NCBI GenBank assembly: GCA_029974595.1
Contig: JARKRC010000040.1
Location: 45,519 to 109,518, forward strand
Direction: 5' to 3'
DNA length: 64,000 bases
Source: Ereboglobus sp.
GTDB taxonomy: Bacteria > Verrucomicrobiota > Verrucomicrobiia > Opitutales > Opitutaceae
In this document: positions 37,805-47,248 of the stretch, piece by piece
Position numbering within the stretch: position 1 is the first letter of the stretch
Layout of the letters: the number at the start of each line of letters is the position of its first letter
Made by a program: the position numbers and the translations under genes
Notes under the pieces: generated by a model
Database searches by the model: none
What the model saw: the letters and a program-made list of their open reading frames with translations, nothing else
What the model was told of the DNA's origin: nothing

Positions 37805-37843
37805 CGCGGATGCAGGCAATCACTGCGCATCGGGTCCCTGTAT

Positions 37844-37877
37844 TTCGCAAAAAAGTCTATTTAAGCGCAAAAAGGCC
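37844..37877. promoter_or_regulatory. Two CGCAAAAA direct-repeat boxes upstream of the hydrolase/uronate operon
   Basis: TTCGCAAAAAAGTC (37844-37857) and GCGCAAAAAGGCC (37865-37877) place CGCAAAAA twice on the same strand with a 20-bp period, about two helical turns. The second is an exact 12-bp match, inverted, to the site before the regulator. They lie about 130 bp upstream of the first gene of the operon. The rest of the 202-bp gap shows nothing else recognisable. Confidence 0.5.
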
Positions 37878-38006
37878 ATTTTTGGCAGCAGCGTTTCGTG
37901 CTAATCTGTTTCCCGTCCAACAATCCGCGCCGCCATGTCGCGAGGCGCTTTTCCAAAATCCATTCTCCTCCCCCTTTTTCAGCCGCAACGTTCCAGTTCG
38001 CTTTCC

Positions 38007-39653
38007 ATGCGCATTTGCAAGCTCCCTTCTTCATTCCGCCCGGCTTTGTTCGCCTTCGTCTGCGCAGCCTGCGCGATGACGGCCGAATCCGCAGCCGGCG
38101 CCGCGGACGCAACCACGCTCACCATCGACGCGCGTGCGCGCGTGCAGGACACGGCGCTGCTCGACGGCGAGTTCGCACGCTGGAATTACGGCGCCTCGCC
38201 CTATCTCGAAGCCGGGCGAATGATGGGCATCTATGCCGAGCACAACGCCGTCTCGCTCATCCGCTTCGACCTTTCCGGCGTCCGGGCCGGAAAAATCACC
38301 CGCGCGCGTCTGCTCGTGTACAAACCGCGCTCCTTTTCACAGCTCCAGCCCGTCAACATCAGCGTGCATGAGGTGGGCCAGCGCAACCGCGACTGGCGGC
38401 AGGGCGGCGGATTTGCCGAGGTCGTGAACGACGGCGCCTCGTGGAGCCGCCTCGACGCCGCCCGCGCATGGGCCGGCGAGACCGGCGCATCGCTCGTCGG
38501 CATGGATCACGTCGTTCCCGCGCTCAACACGCAGCCGGCGCGCGACGACGCCGGGCACTGGATGGCGTTCGAACTGCCCGTCGCGCTCGTCGAGCGCTGG
38601 ATTGCGCAACCCGAAACCAATGCCGGCTTGCGGCTTTCCCTTGCATCCTCGGGTCGCGCATCGCGCTGGGGCGATCATGTCTATTTTCATTCGAGCGAGC
38701 ATTTTTTGGGCGACGGCCCGCGGCTTGAGTTGACCGGCGCGGACTTGTCGCAATCCAAACTCTCCGCAAAAGCGAACCCCGCGCTCCGCCTGCCCGGAAA
38801 AGACGCCGACTTCCGCCGCTGGGCCAGATCGCGCAGCCGCATGGCCGGCTTTACCCGTGACCTCAAGCTGAACGAAAACCAGACGCTCCTGTTTTATTAT
38901 TTCGACACCGAAGTCCGCGAAAAGCTCGTCAATGCGCGCTATCGCGGTCCGATCACGCAATTGATACCCCGGCTCGATGCCGCCATCCAGGCGAACGACG
39001 AGGCGGGCGCGCGTGCGTGCCTGGACGAGTTTCGCGAGAAGCTGCTCGTCTGGGAGTCCATCCGGGAGATCCTCTGGTATACCGCCGGCCCGCTGGCCGA
39101 TCACCTCACCTCCGCCGAGCTCGCGAAACTCTACACCCAATGCATGTGGCAGCGGCTTGAGGACAAGTCCAACGCCAAGGCGCGCGAACGCGCCGCCGAG
39201 CGCGGTGACGATCCGGAATCCACCCGCGGCGTGTGGGAGCCGGTCAAGGGCGAGGCACTGGTGGCACGCCAGCAGGAGGTGCTCCAGCGCATCATCAAAG
39301 CCACCCGTCCCGATGAGCGCCAGATCGCGGAAATCACGCCGGTCATCCGCGAATTCGTGCGCCTCGAAAATGAGCACCTCGCCCACTTCAACCGCTTCCT
39401 CGACGAAACCCGCCTGCACGCCGAGGGAAAGGCGCAGCAGGGAGCCGGGGATGTATGGGATTCCTTCCGCCTGATGAACCACCATCACGAGGCGTTTCTT
39501 TATTATCAATCGCTCTTCAACACGCCGCGCTGGCATTTCCTCGGGGAAAAAACGCCCCCCATCGGCTGGGCGCGCTGGATCTCGCAGGTCGGAAAGCGCT
39601 ACGCGTTGCCCGAAAAACAAATGGAAGCCCTTAAACAAACCCAATCCAAATGA
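38007..39653 (+). CDS. Secreted DNRLRE-domain protein with unknown alpha-helical C-terminal domain
   Basis: 548 residues from the ATG at 38007, which gives a signal peptide (MRICKLPSSFRPALFAFVCAACAM); the open frame starts earlier at 37935. Residues about 30-245 are a DNRLRE/CBM96-like beta-sandwich: paired strands such as NAVSLIRFDLSGVRAGKITRARLLVY, then AWAGETGASLVGM and GPRLELTG. Residues about 270-540 are helical and charged (LKLNENQTLLFYYFDTEVREKL, FREKLLVWESIREILWY, RIIKATRPDERQIAEI), with no family recognised. First gene of the plus-strand operon; its stop overlaps the next start by 4 bases. Likely a cell-surface glycan-binding partner of the hydrolases; function is inferred. Confidence 0.68.
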   Translation: MRICKLPSSFRPALFAFVCAACAMTAESAAGAADATTLTIDARARVQDTALLDGEFARWNYGASPYLEAGRMMGIYAEHNAVSLIRFDLSGVRAGKITRARLLVYKPRSFSQLQPVNISVHEVGQRNRDWRQGGGFAEVVNDGASWSRLDAARAWAGETGASLVGMDHVVPALNTQPARDDAGHWMAFELPVALVERWIAQPETNAGLRLSLASSGRASRWGDHVYFHSSEHFLGDGPRLELTGADLSQSKLSAKANPALRLPGKDADFRRWARSRSRMAGFTRDLKLNENQTLLFYYFDTEVREKLVNARYRGPITQLIPRLDAAIQANDEAGARACLDEFREKLLVWESIREILWYTAGPLADHLTSAELAKLYTQCMWQRLEDKSNAKARERAAERGDDPESTRGVWEPVKGEALVARQQEVLQRIIKATRPDERQIAEITPVIREFVRLENEHLAHFNRFLDETRLHAEGKAQQGAGDVWDSFRLMNHHHEAFLYYQSLFNTPRWHFLGEKTPPIGWARWISQVGKRYALPEKQMEALKQTQSK

Positions 39654-42600
39654 CGTTCGAAAAAAATCTTCGCGACAGCACAGCCTGCCCGCCGCCGCGC
39701 GCGGCCCGGCGCCTTTCCGCCACCGTATTGCTGGCTTGCGCGCTCGTTGCGCCCGCGTTTGCAAACGTCCCCGATATTCCGCCCGCGCTCGTCGCCTTGG
39801 GCAAGGCGGAGCCCGCCGATGAGATCACCGTGACCAACAACCATGCATTCGCCATCCGCGAAATGCTGTCGGTCCCGGTTGCGGCGCAATCGGAGAACGC
39901 CGCCCTTGTCGTGGAGCAGACCTCCGGCGCCGGCGGCGCGGCGCAAACGCATCCGCTGCAGCTCCGCCGCGAAGGGGACCGGATTTTTGCATGGCTCGAC
40001 GTCGCGCTCGATGCAGGCGCCTCCGCGCGCTATTCCATCCGCTCCGGCTCCGCGTCCGATGCGCGGACGGTCGCCATCACCGAAGCGGATACCTTTGCGA
40101 GCGGATTGCCGAAAGCCTTCCGCACCGGCGCGGGCGTCGAACTGCCCGCCTTCGATTTGCTCATCGTCGAAAGCGTCGCGGCGCTCAACAAATTCCACGA
40201 CAACCGCGAGGCCAAGGTGCGCGCCGCGCTCGCCGAGTCCGCCAGGAGCAACACGCTCCGCTTCCGCAAGACCGCCGCGCACTCCGGCCCGGCGCTTGCG
40301 GAGTTCCGCTACGAAGCCGATGGCGGCAGATTCAACGACTACACGCTGCGCGTCGTCCACCGCGTGCATGCGAGCGGCGCGATCGACACCGAAATCACCG
40401 TCGGCACGCGCAAGCTCCGCACGCCCGAAACCTATTTCGGCATCGCCAAGCTCATTCCCGCCACCGCCGGCGCGTCCGCCGTGGTCGATTGGAAAGGCGA
40501 AAAACACGCGCTTCCCGCCGATGGCGCGTCGCCGCAGCGCACCCTGCGCACGCAAAACTGGGGCCGCGATATGAACTGGTTCGCACTCGGCGCCGGCGTT
40601 GACGGCAGCCTTGCGCGCCCTCTCATCGCCGCCTACACGCCGAATCTCGCCCGCATCCACAAGGACACGCTGCGCAACGCCAACGATTTTCTCGTCAACG
40701 AATGCGCGGTCGGCACGGCGGATGGCTGGGCCGTGCTCGCGGAGATCGCCCGCGAGCAGCTCGTCGTGAAAACCTATGTCGCCACGAACTTCGTCCCTCC
40801 GGCGGAGGATGAAACGATTGTCCTGCGCTATCGCTCGCTGCCGCCCGGCGGTTACAGCGCGCAGTCAATCGACAACGCCTTGGTCTCCTTCGCCGGCTAC
40901 CAGGGCGCGCGCGTCACCGCACCCGGCAAGGTGGCGGTGGACATCGGGGTGGGGGGCGTGAGTTTCGGCACGAACTATTTTCCCAACGCGACATTTGGCG
41001 AAAACTTTGAGTATTGGCGCAGCGCCGGGCTGGCCAGCGGACGCCTTGGCCGCGACCTGCACCGCTGGTGGCCGGCTTTCCGCCACTGGGAGTTTTTCAA
41101 GGAGGAAATCCGGCGCGACATGCGCATCATCAACTCGCTCGGCATCGAGTGGTTTCGCATCCACGACAACCCCGTGCCCAACTACCGCGAGGATTACCTC
41201 CAGACGCCGGAGGGCGCGTCGATGTTTGAATACCTCAAGTTCATGGCCGAAACCGCGCGCGAATGCGGCCTCGGCATCCTGCACGACTTCCACATCAGCC
41301 CGGGCGACGCCGCGTATGTGGCGCGGCATCTGGGGGATGTGATCAAGTTCTATGAAATAGACAACGAGGTGCTCCTCATCCCCGGTGCGAAAACCGAATA
41401 TTTCGATTATTGGCGCGAAGTGCTCGAGCGCGTCCACAAGGAACGCCCCGGCGCCCCGGTGTTTGTCACCGGCGCCGCCGCCCAGCCTTTCGCGCTGCAC
41501 AACGAATTCGAGCGCCGCGGTCTCGTCTTCGACGCCATCGGCCAGCACGGCTATGTGGACAAACGCGAAACCCCGACGCACTTCCGCGACAACGCCATCG
41601 AACTCGGCGGCTTTGCCACGAGCCGCGGCCAGATGCCCGTCAATACCGAGTATAACTGGCGCATGATCACGCGCGAAACCGAGGAGCAGCAGGCGCGGCA
41701 TTTCGGCGAAATCTCCGATCACTACTTCGGTCCGCGCGCCATGCCGGTGGCGTTCCAGTTCCAGTTTCAGGAAACCTTCTGCGTGCCGCCTCGCACCCGC
41801 GGCGCGCTCCGTCATTACGAGCCGCTCCGCGTCGACCGCACGCCCAAGCCGCAGACATTTGTATTCAAGGAATCAATACGCAAATACGGCAACGCGAACA
41901 ACCGCCTCCGCCAGCTCGACATCACGGTGGACGACGATGTGCGCCTCTCGCCCGGCGCGGAATTTTCCTACACTGTCACGGTGAAGAACGTCGCCGCGCG
42001 CCCGCTTTCGCTAAAGCTCGCCCAGAACCTGCCCGCGGGTTTTGCGCCCTCCGGCGGCACGCTCGCGCTGGATTTGAAACCCGGCGAGACGCGCACCCTC
42101 GCCCGCAAGGCCCGCGCCGCGGCGGAACTGAAGCCGGGCGTGTATCATTTCTTCGAGGAGGCGCGCTTCGACGGCGGCAATGTCCTCTTCGGCTGGGGCA
42201 TCGCGCGCCATGTCGCGCATCCGCGGCTCGATCTCGATCGCCCCGTGCTCAAAAACGTCCGCTACGAAGGCGGCGTGGCGATGCTCGACCGGCTCGATCT
42301 GTCCACGTTTGCCAGCTCGGCCTTCGGCGAGGACGCGCCCGCGCTGGAAGTTGACTGGGCGTTGTATCTTTACCACAGCCTGCGCTGCGCCACCGGCGCG
42401 CCGGTCACGCGTGAAAAAGACACGACCTTGTCCGCGGACGAGGGCGCAAAGAAAAACCTCATCGTGGTCGGCACGCCATCGAGCAACGCGCTGGTGAAAG
42501 CCGTCGAAGAGCGGCTTCCGGCCTCGTTCAAGAAACTCCGCGACGGCGCGGGCCTGGTCGCGTGCGTGGACGCGCCGCTGGGCAACAAGGGCGTGACCTG

Positions 42601-43075
42601 GCTGGTCGTCACCGGAGCGGATGCCGAGGGCGTGGAGCGCGCCGCGTCGGATCTGCTTTACCGTTACTGGCGTTTTGCGAAGGACGCCGCCTCGTTCCGT
42701 GAAGGCATGCCGCCCATTGAGGGCAGCTGGGTTGGCACCGAGCCCGAGCGTCCTCTCCCGGGCAAGCAAAACCGGGGCGCCGACGCGCAAAAACAACCCC
42801 GCGCCCGCGCGTCCGCTTCGCAATCCATCGTGCTCGAAGTCCCGAAGACGATTCGCGCCGGCGAGGAATTTCGCGTGATTGCGATGGATTCCGCCGAGCC
42901 GCCCGGTCCGGCCGCCGGCGTGCGCGTCAACGTCTATCGCGAACGCAAGCGCATCCAGACCGCCATCAGCACCTCGGCCGGCGAAGTCACCTTCCGCATC
43001 GACGAACCCGGCGAATACATGATCCGCGTCGAACGCGTCTCCACCAGCGCCGTTCACATCAATGTCCTACAATAA
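39650..43075 (+). CDS. Large secreted clan GH-A-like glycosidase candidate, paralogue 1
   Basis: 1,141 residues. The ATG overlaps the previous stop (ATGA). A signal peptide with a late core (LSATVLLACALVAPAFA) is followed by a beta-rich N-terminal region to about residue 430. A TIM-barrel-like region follows (about 440-730) with LGRDLHRWWPAFRHWEFFKEE. In it, Asn572-Glu573 (YEIDNEV) fits the clan A acid/base and Glu667 (NTEYNW) fits the nucleophile. Then come a NEW3-like beta domain (about 755-860), a Rossmann-like segment (NLIVVGTPSSNALVKAVEERLP, about 925-1010) and a C-terminal Ig-like domain. I do not recognise a named GH family. The next gene is a full-length paralogue. Likely substrate: an internal or terminal uronosyl linkage, by context only. 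Confidence 0.72.
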   Translation: MTFEKNLRDSTACPPPRAARRLSATVLLACALVAPAFANVPDIPPALVALGKAEPADEITVTNNHAFAIREMLSVPVAAQSENAALVVEQTSGAGGAAQTHPLQLRREGDRIFAWLDVALDAGASARYSIRSGSASDARTVAITEADTFASGLPKAFRTGAGVELPAFDLLIVESVAALNKFHDNREAKVRAALAESARSNTLRFRKTAAHSGPALAEFRYEADGGRFNDYTLRVVHRVHASGAIDTEITVGTRKLRTPETYFGIAKLIPATAGASAVVDWKGEKHALPADGASPQRTLRTQNWGRDMNWFALGAGVDGSLARPLIAAYTPNLARIHKDTLRNANDFLVNECAVGTADGWAVLAEIAREQLVVKTYVATNFVPPAEDETIVLRYRSLPPGGYSAQSIDNALVSFAGYQGARVTAPGKVAVDIGVGGVSFGTNYFPNATFGENFEYWRSAGLASGRLGRDLHRWWPAFRHWEFFKEEIRRDMRIINSLGIEWFRIHDNPVPNYREDYLQTPEGASMFEYLKFMAETARECGLGILHDFHISPGDAAYVARHLGDVIKFYEIDNEVLLIPGAKTEYFDYWREVLERVHKERPGAPVFVTGAAAQPFALHNEFERRGLVFDAIGQHGYVDKRETPTHFRDNAIELGGFATSRGQMPVNTEYNWRMITRETEEQQARHFGEISDHYFGPRAMPVAFQFQFQETFCVPPRTRGALRHYEPLRVDRTPKPQTFVFKESIRKYGNANNRLRQLDITVDDDVRLSPGAEFSYTVTVKNVAARPLSLKLAQNLPAGFAPSGGTLALDLKPGETRTLARKARAAAELKPGVYHFFEEARFDGGNVLFGWGIARHVAHPRLDLDRPVLKNVRYEGGVAMLDRLDLSTFASSAFGEDAPALEVDWALYLYHSLRCATGAPVTREKDTTLSADEGAKKNLIVVGTPSSNALVKAVEERLPASFKKLRDGAGLVACVDAPLGNKGVTWLVVTGADAEGVERAASDLLYRYWRFAKDAASFREGMPPIEGSWVGTEPERPLPGKQNRGADAQKQPRARASASQSIVLEVPKTIRAGEEFRVIAMDSAEPPGPAAGVRVNVYRERKRIQTAISTSAGEVTFRIDEPGEYMIRVERVSTSAVHINVLQ

Positions 43076-46000
43076 TCCCGTTTCCAAAATGGCCTGTTTC
43101 CAAAGAATCCTTCGCCTCGCCGCCGGCGCGCTTTTTCTGCCGGCGACACTCGCCCTCACCGCTGCGCCGTCCGTCCCGCCCGCGCCCGTCGCGCTGCGCA
43201 AGACGGAGCCGGTGCAGACGCTCAACGTCACCAACAACCATCCCTTCGCCATTCGCGAAATGGTGTCGTTCCCCGTCTCCGCCGGGTCGGAGAACGAGAC
43301 GTTTGTCGTGGAGCAGGCCGCAACCGGCGGCGGCGCGGCGCAAATACTCCCGCTGCAACTCCATCGCGAGGACGGCCGCGTTTTTGCGTGGCTTGACGTC
43401 TCGCTTGATGCAGGCGCCTCCGCGCGCTACTCCATCCGCCCCGGCGCCACGCCTGGCGCGCAGCCGGTCGCCGCCACCGAGGCGGGCGCCTTTGCGAGCG
43501 GATTGCCGAAAACCTTCCGCACCGGCGCGGGCGCGGAACTGCCCGCGTTTGACCTGCTCATCGTCGAGGACGCGAACGACCTGGAAAATTTTCATATCGA
43601 CCGCGAATCTCGCGTGCGCGCCGCGCTCGCCGAATCCGCCAAGGGCAGCCCGCTCCGTTTTCGCAAGATTTCCACGCGCTCCGGTCCGGCGCTTTCCGAA
43701 TTTTGCTATGAGGCCGAGGGCGGACGCTTCAACGACTACACGCTGCGCGTCGTCCACCGCGTTCACGCTGGCGGCGCGATTGACACCGATGTGACGGTGC
43801 GCACGCGCGCCCTGCGCACGCCGCAAACTTACCTCGCCATCGCCAAGCTCCTGCCCGCGCCGAGCGCCACCGGGGCAGCCGTGCGCTGGAAGGGCGACAT
43901 TGTCGCGATCCCGGCGGACGGCGCATCGCCGCCGCGCACGACGCGTTCCGACAACTGGTCGCGCGACGTGAACTGGCTCGCCTTCGGCGGGGACGCCGCC
44001 GGAAAACTTTCCCGCCCGCTGCTTGCGCGCAACGTCCCCGGGATCACCCGCGTGCACAAGGACACGCTGCGCAACGCCAATGATTTTCTCGTCAACGAAT
44101 ACGCCGTTGGCACGGCGGACGGCTGGGCGCTGCTCGGCGAAATCGCCCGCGAGCATTATGTATTGAAAAATTACATACCGGTTTATTTCGAACCGCCCGC
44201 GCCGGACGAGCCGCTCGTGCTCGAATACCGCGCGCTGCCTCCCGGCGTTGATTATGACGCGCGGGCGATCGACAACGCGTTCACCGTCTTCGCCGGATAC
44301 CAGGGCGCGAGTCTCGCCTCCGACGGGCGGGCGGGCGCGGTCGATGTTTCCATCGGCGTCGCGGGCGTGCAATTTGGCACGAGCTATTTCCCCAACGCGA
44401 CCTTTGCGGAAAACTTCGAGTTCTGGCGCGCGGACGGAATCCGGGGCGGGCGCATCGGAAACTTCGACGTGCATCGCTGGTGGCCCGTTTTCAAACATCC
44501 GCTCCTCTTCAAGGAGGAAATCCGGCGCGACATGCGCATCGTGAATTCGTTCGGGATCGACTGGATTCGCATCCACCATTTCGACTCTCCGGACTTCCGC
44601 GAGGATTACATCCAGACCGGGGAGGGGAAATGGATGCTCGACTACATCGAGTTCATGGCCGAGACGGCGCGCGAGTGCGGTCTGGGCATCTTCCTCGATT
44701 TTTCGCTCAGTCCGAATGACATCGCCCTCGTGGCGCGGCGTTTTGGCGACGTGATAAAATACTATGAGATCCAGAACGAGGCTCTCATTCTCCCGGGCGC
44801 GAAACCCGACCGCTTCGACTACTGGATGGAAGTGCGCGACCGCATCTGGAAAGAGCGGCCGGGCGCGCCGGTGTTTGTTACCGGGGCGGCGCAGTTTTTC
44901 GCCCTTTTCGACGGGCTGGAGCGGCGCGGTGTGACTTTCAACACCACCGGACAGCACTCCTATGTGGACCGGCGCGAGGTGCCGGCGCATTTCCGCGACA
45001 TCGCCGTCTCGCTCGGCGGTTATGCCTCGCGGCGCGGCACCCACGCGCTCAACTCCGAATTCAACTGGCGCATGATCACGCGCGAGACCGAGGAGGCGCA
45101 GGCGGAGCATTTCACGGAAATCGCCACGCATCTTTTCGAGCCCCGCGGCATGCCGCTCGCGCTGCAGTTCCAGTTTCAGGAGACCTTCTGCGTGCCGCCT
45201 CGCACCCGAGGCGCGCTCCGCCATTACGAGCCGCTTCGCGTGGACCGCACGCCCAAGCCGCAGGCCGGCGCGTATAGGGACATCATCCGCAAATACGGCG
45301 CCGCGGACAACCGCCTCCGCCAGCTCGATATCACGGTGGACGACGATGTGCGCCTCTCGCCCGGCGCGGAGTTCAGCTACAGCGTGACCATCCGGAACGT
45401 CGCCGCCCGCGCGCTTTCGCTAAAGCTCACCCAGAACCTGCCCGCCGGCTTTGCGCCATCCGGCGGGACGCTCGCCCTGGATTTGAAGCCCGGCGAGACA
45501 CGCACCCTCACCCGCAAGGCCCGCGCCGCGACGGAACTGAAGCCTGGCGTGTATCATTTCTTCGAGGAAACCCGTTACGATGACGACGTGTATTTCGGCT
45601 GGGGCATCGCGCGCCATGTCGCGCGCCCGCAACTCGACTTGGAGAGGCCCGTGCTCAAGAAAGCCGGCTACGAGGGGGGAGTCGCGATGCTCGAACAGCT
45701 CGACCTGTCCGCGTTTGTCAGCTCGGTTTTCGGCGAGGACGCGCCCGCGCTGGAAGTGGACTGGGCGATCTACCTTTATCACAGCCTGCGTTGCGCCACT
45801 GGCGCGCCCGTGACGCGCGAGAAGGACACGACCTTGTCCGCCGCCGAAGGCGCAAGGAAAAATCTCGTGGTCGTCGGCACGCCGGCAAGCAACGCGCTGG
45901 TGAAGGCCGTCGAAGAACAGCTTCCGGCCTCGTTCAAACAACTCCGTGCCGGTTCAGGTCTGGTCGCGCGCGTGGACGCGCCGCTCGGCAACAAGGGCGT

Positions 46001-46460
46001 CACCTGGCTGGTCGTCACCGGAGCGGATGCCGAGGGCGTGGAGCGCGCCGCGTCGGATCTGCTTTACCGTTACTGGCGTTTTGCGAAGGACGCCGCCTCG
46101 TTCCGCGAAGGCATGCCGCCCATCGTGGGCAGCTGGGCGGGCACCGAACCCGAGCGCAAACCATCCCGCCGCAGAACCACGGAGACGACGCCGTCGCGCA
46201 CATTCGAGTCGGTCGTGTTGCGCGCGCCCGCGACCGCAAAGGTCGGCGAGGAATTGCGCGTCGTCGCCATGGAATCTGCCGAGCCGCCCGGCCCGGCGGG
46301 CGGATTGCGCATCGGCGTCTATCTCGGGGGAAAACGTGTTCGCACGGCGGTAACCAACGCGACGGGCGAGGTGGTTTTTCAACTCGATGCTCCGGGCGAA
46401 TATGAAATCCGGGCCGAAAAGATCGATGCCGCCCCGCGCCGCGTTTCGGTCGCGCAATAA
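43062..46460 (+). CDS. Large secreted clan GH-A-like glycosidase candidate, paralogue 2
   Basis: 1,132 residues from 43062, overlapping the previous gene by 14 bases. An alternative ATG at 43089 (MACFQRILRLAAGALFLPATLAL) also gives a signal peptide, and neither has a clear Shine-Dalgarno. It is collinear with paralogue 1 over the whole length, with near-identical blocks such as ETFCVPPRTRGALRHYEPLR and QLDITVDDDVRLSPGAEFSY. The catalytic pair is kept: Asn572-Glu573 (YEIQNEA) and Glu666 (NSEFNW), numbering from 43062. Differences cluster around the barrel (DSPDFREDYIQTGEGKW against NPVPNYREDYLQTPEGA), where substrate contact is expected. The two are probably a duplicated pair with divergent specificity. 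Confidence 0.72.
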   Translation: MSYNNPVSKMACFQRILRLAAGALFLPATLALTAAPSVPPAPVALRKTEPVQTLNVTNNHPFAIREMVSFPVSAGSENETFVVEQAATGGGAAQILPLQLHREDGRVFAWLDVSLDAGASARYSIRPGATPGAQPVAATEAGAFASGLPKTFRTGAGAELPAFDLLIVEDANDLENFHIDRESRVRAALAESAKGSPLRFRKISTRSGPALSEFCYEAEGGRFNDYTLRVVHRVHAGGAIDTDVTVRTRALRTPQTYLAIAKLLPAPSATGAAVRWKGDIVAIPADGASPPRTTRSDNWSRDVNWLAFGGDAAGKLSRPLLARNVPGITRVHKDTLRNANDFLVNEYAVGTADGWALLGEIAREHYVLKNYIPVYFEPPAPDEPLVLEYRALPPGVDYDARAIDNAFTVFAGYQGASLASDGRAGAVDVSIGVAGVQFGTSYFPNATFAENFEFWRADGIRGGRIGNFDVHRWWPVFKHPLLFKEEIRRDMRIVNSFGIDWIRIHHFDSPDFREDYIQTGEGKWMLDYIEFMAETARECGLGIFLDFSLSPNDIALVARRFGDVIKYYEIQNEALILPGAKPDRFDYWMEVRDRIWKERPGAPVFVTGAAQFFALFDGLERRGVTFNTTGQHSYVDRREVPAHFRDIAVSLGGYASRRGTHALNSEFNWRMITRETEEAQAEHFTEIATHLFEPRGMPLALQFQFQETFCVPPRTRGALRHYEPLRVDRTPKPQAGAYRDIIRKYGAADNRLRQLDITVDDDVRLSPGAEFSYSVTIRNVAARALSLKLTQNLPAGFAPSGGTLALDLKPGETRTLTRKARAATELKPGVYHFFEETRYDDDVYFGWGIARHVARPQLDLERPVLKKAGYEGGVAMLEQLDLSAFVSSVFGEDAPALEVDWAIYLYHSLRCATGAPVTREKDTTLSAAEGARKNLVVVGTPASNALVKAVEEQLPASFKQLRAGSGLVARVDAPLGNKGVTWLVVTGADAEGVERAASDLLYRYWRFAKDAASFREGMPPIVGSWAGTEPERKPSRRRTTETTPSRTFESVVLRAPATAKVGEELRVVAMESAEPPGPAGGLRIGVYLGGKRVRTAVTNATGEVVFQLDAPGEYEIRAEKIDAAPRRVSVAQ

Positions 46461-46489
46461 ACACCCATCAACATCAACCCAAAAACAAC

Positions 46490-47170
46490 ATGAAAAAACA
46501 AAACTTCCTCGCCCTCTTTCTCGCCTTTGTCGCATCGGCCGCCGTCTGCCAGGCGGAGACCATCCACGCCGAACTTGTGGCCAACGATTCCATTCTGGTT
46601 TTTGTGAAGGATGGAGGCGCCGAAAAACTTGTCGGCTACAAGGAAAACAGCGCCGAAAAATACATCGGCAACACCGGCTCGAAAAAGAGCATGCGCAATG
46701 CCAGCCTCGTCATCGGCTTCAAGCTGCCGGAGATCAAGGGAACGGTTGGCAGCGTGACCTTCAATATCAACAAAACCGGCAACAGCTCGGCGCCCTTCAA
46801 GTGGGCCGCGCAACTCTACGTGTTTGCCCCTGATGTCAATCCGCGTGCCGTCGGGCGCAGCGATTACGGCGCCATTCATTACGCGGGCGCAAAGGAGGAT
46901 CCCAACGCCGACGTCCGCGTGCTCGACATGGAATTCATGACGCAGAAAACGAAAAAAGGGCCGGTCTCCATCGACCTCACCAAGGGTTTCGCCAAGGGCG
47001 GACCACTGGCCGGTTTCTACGGTGCGGACGGCAAGCCGCTGTCGCGCGACGGCATGATCTGGTTCCGCCTCAACCAGGGCTCCGATCCCGTCTCCGAGAT
47101 CCAGCGCATCATCGTGGACAATTCCGCCGGCGGGGAAAAAGCGCCGCGCCTCGTTTTCATCACAAAGTAA
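46490..47170 (+). CDS. Small secreted protein consisting of one copy of the repeat module
   Basis: 226 residues. A clear signal peptide (MKKQNFLALFLAFVASAAVCQA) is followed by about 204 residues collinear with the modules at 32434-33072 and 29335-29988 of the giant protein. The shared sequence starts at LVGYKENSAE and runs through VIGFKLPEI, FNINKTGNSS, QLYVFAPDVNPR, DGMIWFRLN, RIIVDNSAGG and LVFITK. It lies 29 bp after the second glycosidase paralogue and 78 bp before the transporter, so it belongs to the operon. With no catalytic residues evident, a periplasmic or surface glycan-binding protein is the simplest reading. Confidence 0.75.
   Translation: MKKQNFLALFLAFVASAAVCQAETIHAELVANDSILVFVKDGGAEKLVGYKENSAEKYIGNTGSKKSMRNASLVIGFKLPEIKGTVGSVTFNINKTGNSSAPFKWAAQLYVFAPDVNPRAVGRSDYGAIHYAGAKEDPNADVRVLDMEFMTQKTKKGPVSIDLTKGFAKGGPLAGFYGADGKPLSRDGMIWFRLNQGSDPVSEIQRIIVDNSAGGEKAPRLVFITK
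46556..47167 (+). repeat. Unrecognised secreted module, free-standing copy 3
   Basis: The mature part of the small secreted protein. It aligns by eye with the two giant-protein copies over its whole length and therefore defines the module borders: about 205-218 residues, beginning shortly after the signal peptide and ending at LVF-x-TK. Confidence 0.75.
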
Positions 47171-47248
47171 CCCAAGGTTCCCCCGTCGTGGCTCCTCGTT
47201 TTGCATCCTAAACCAAACCCGCGCCGTCCAACTCCGTTTTATTTTTCC

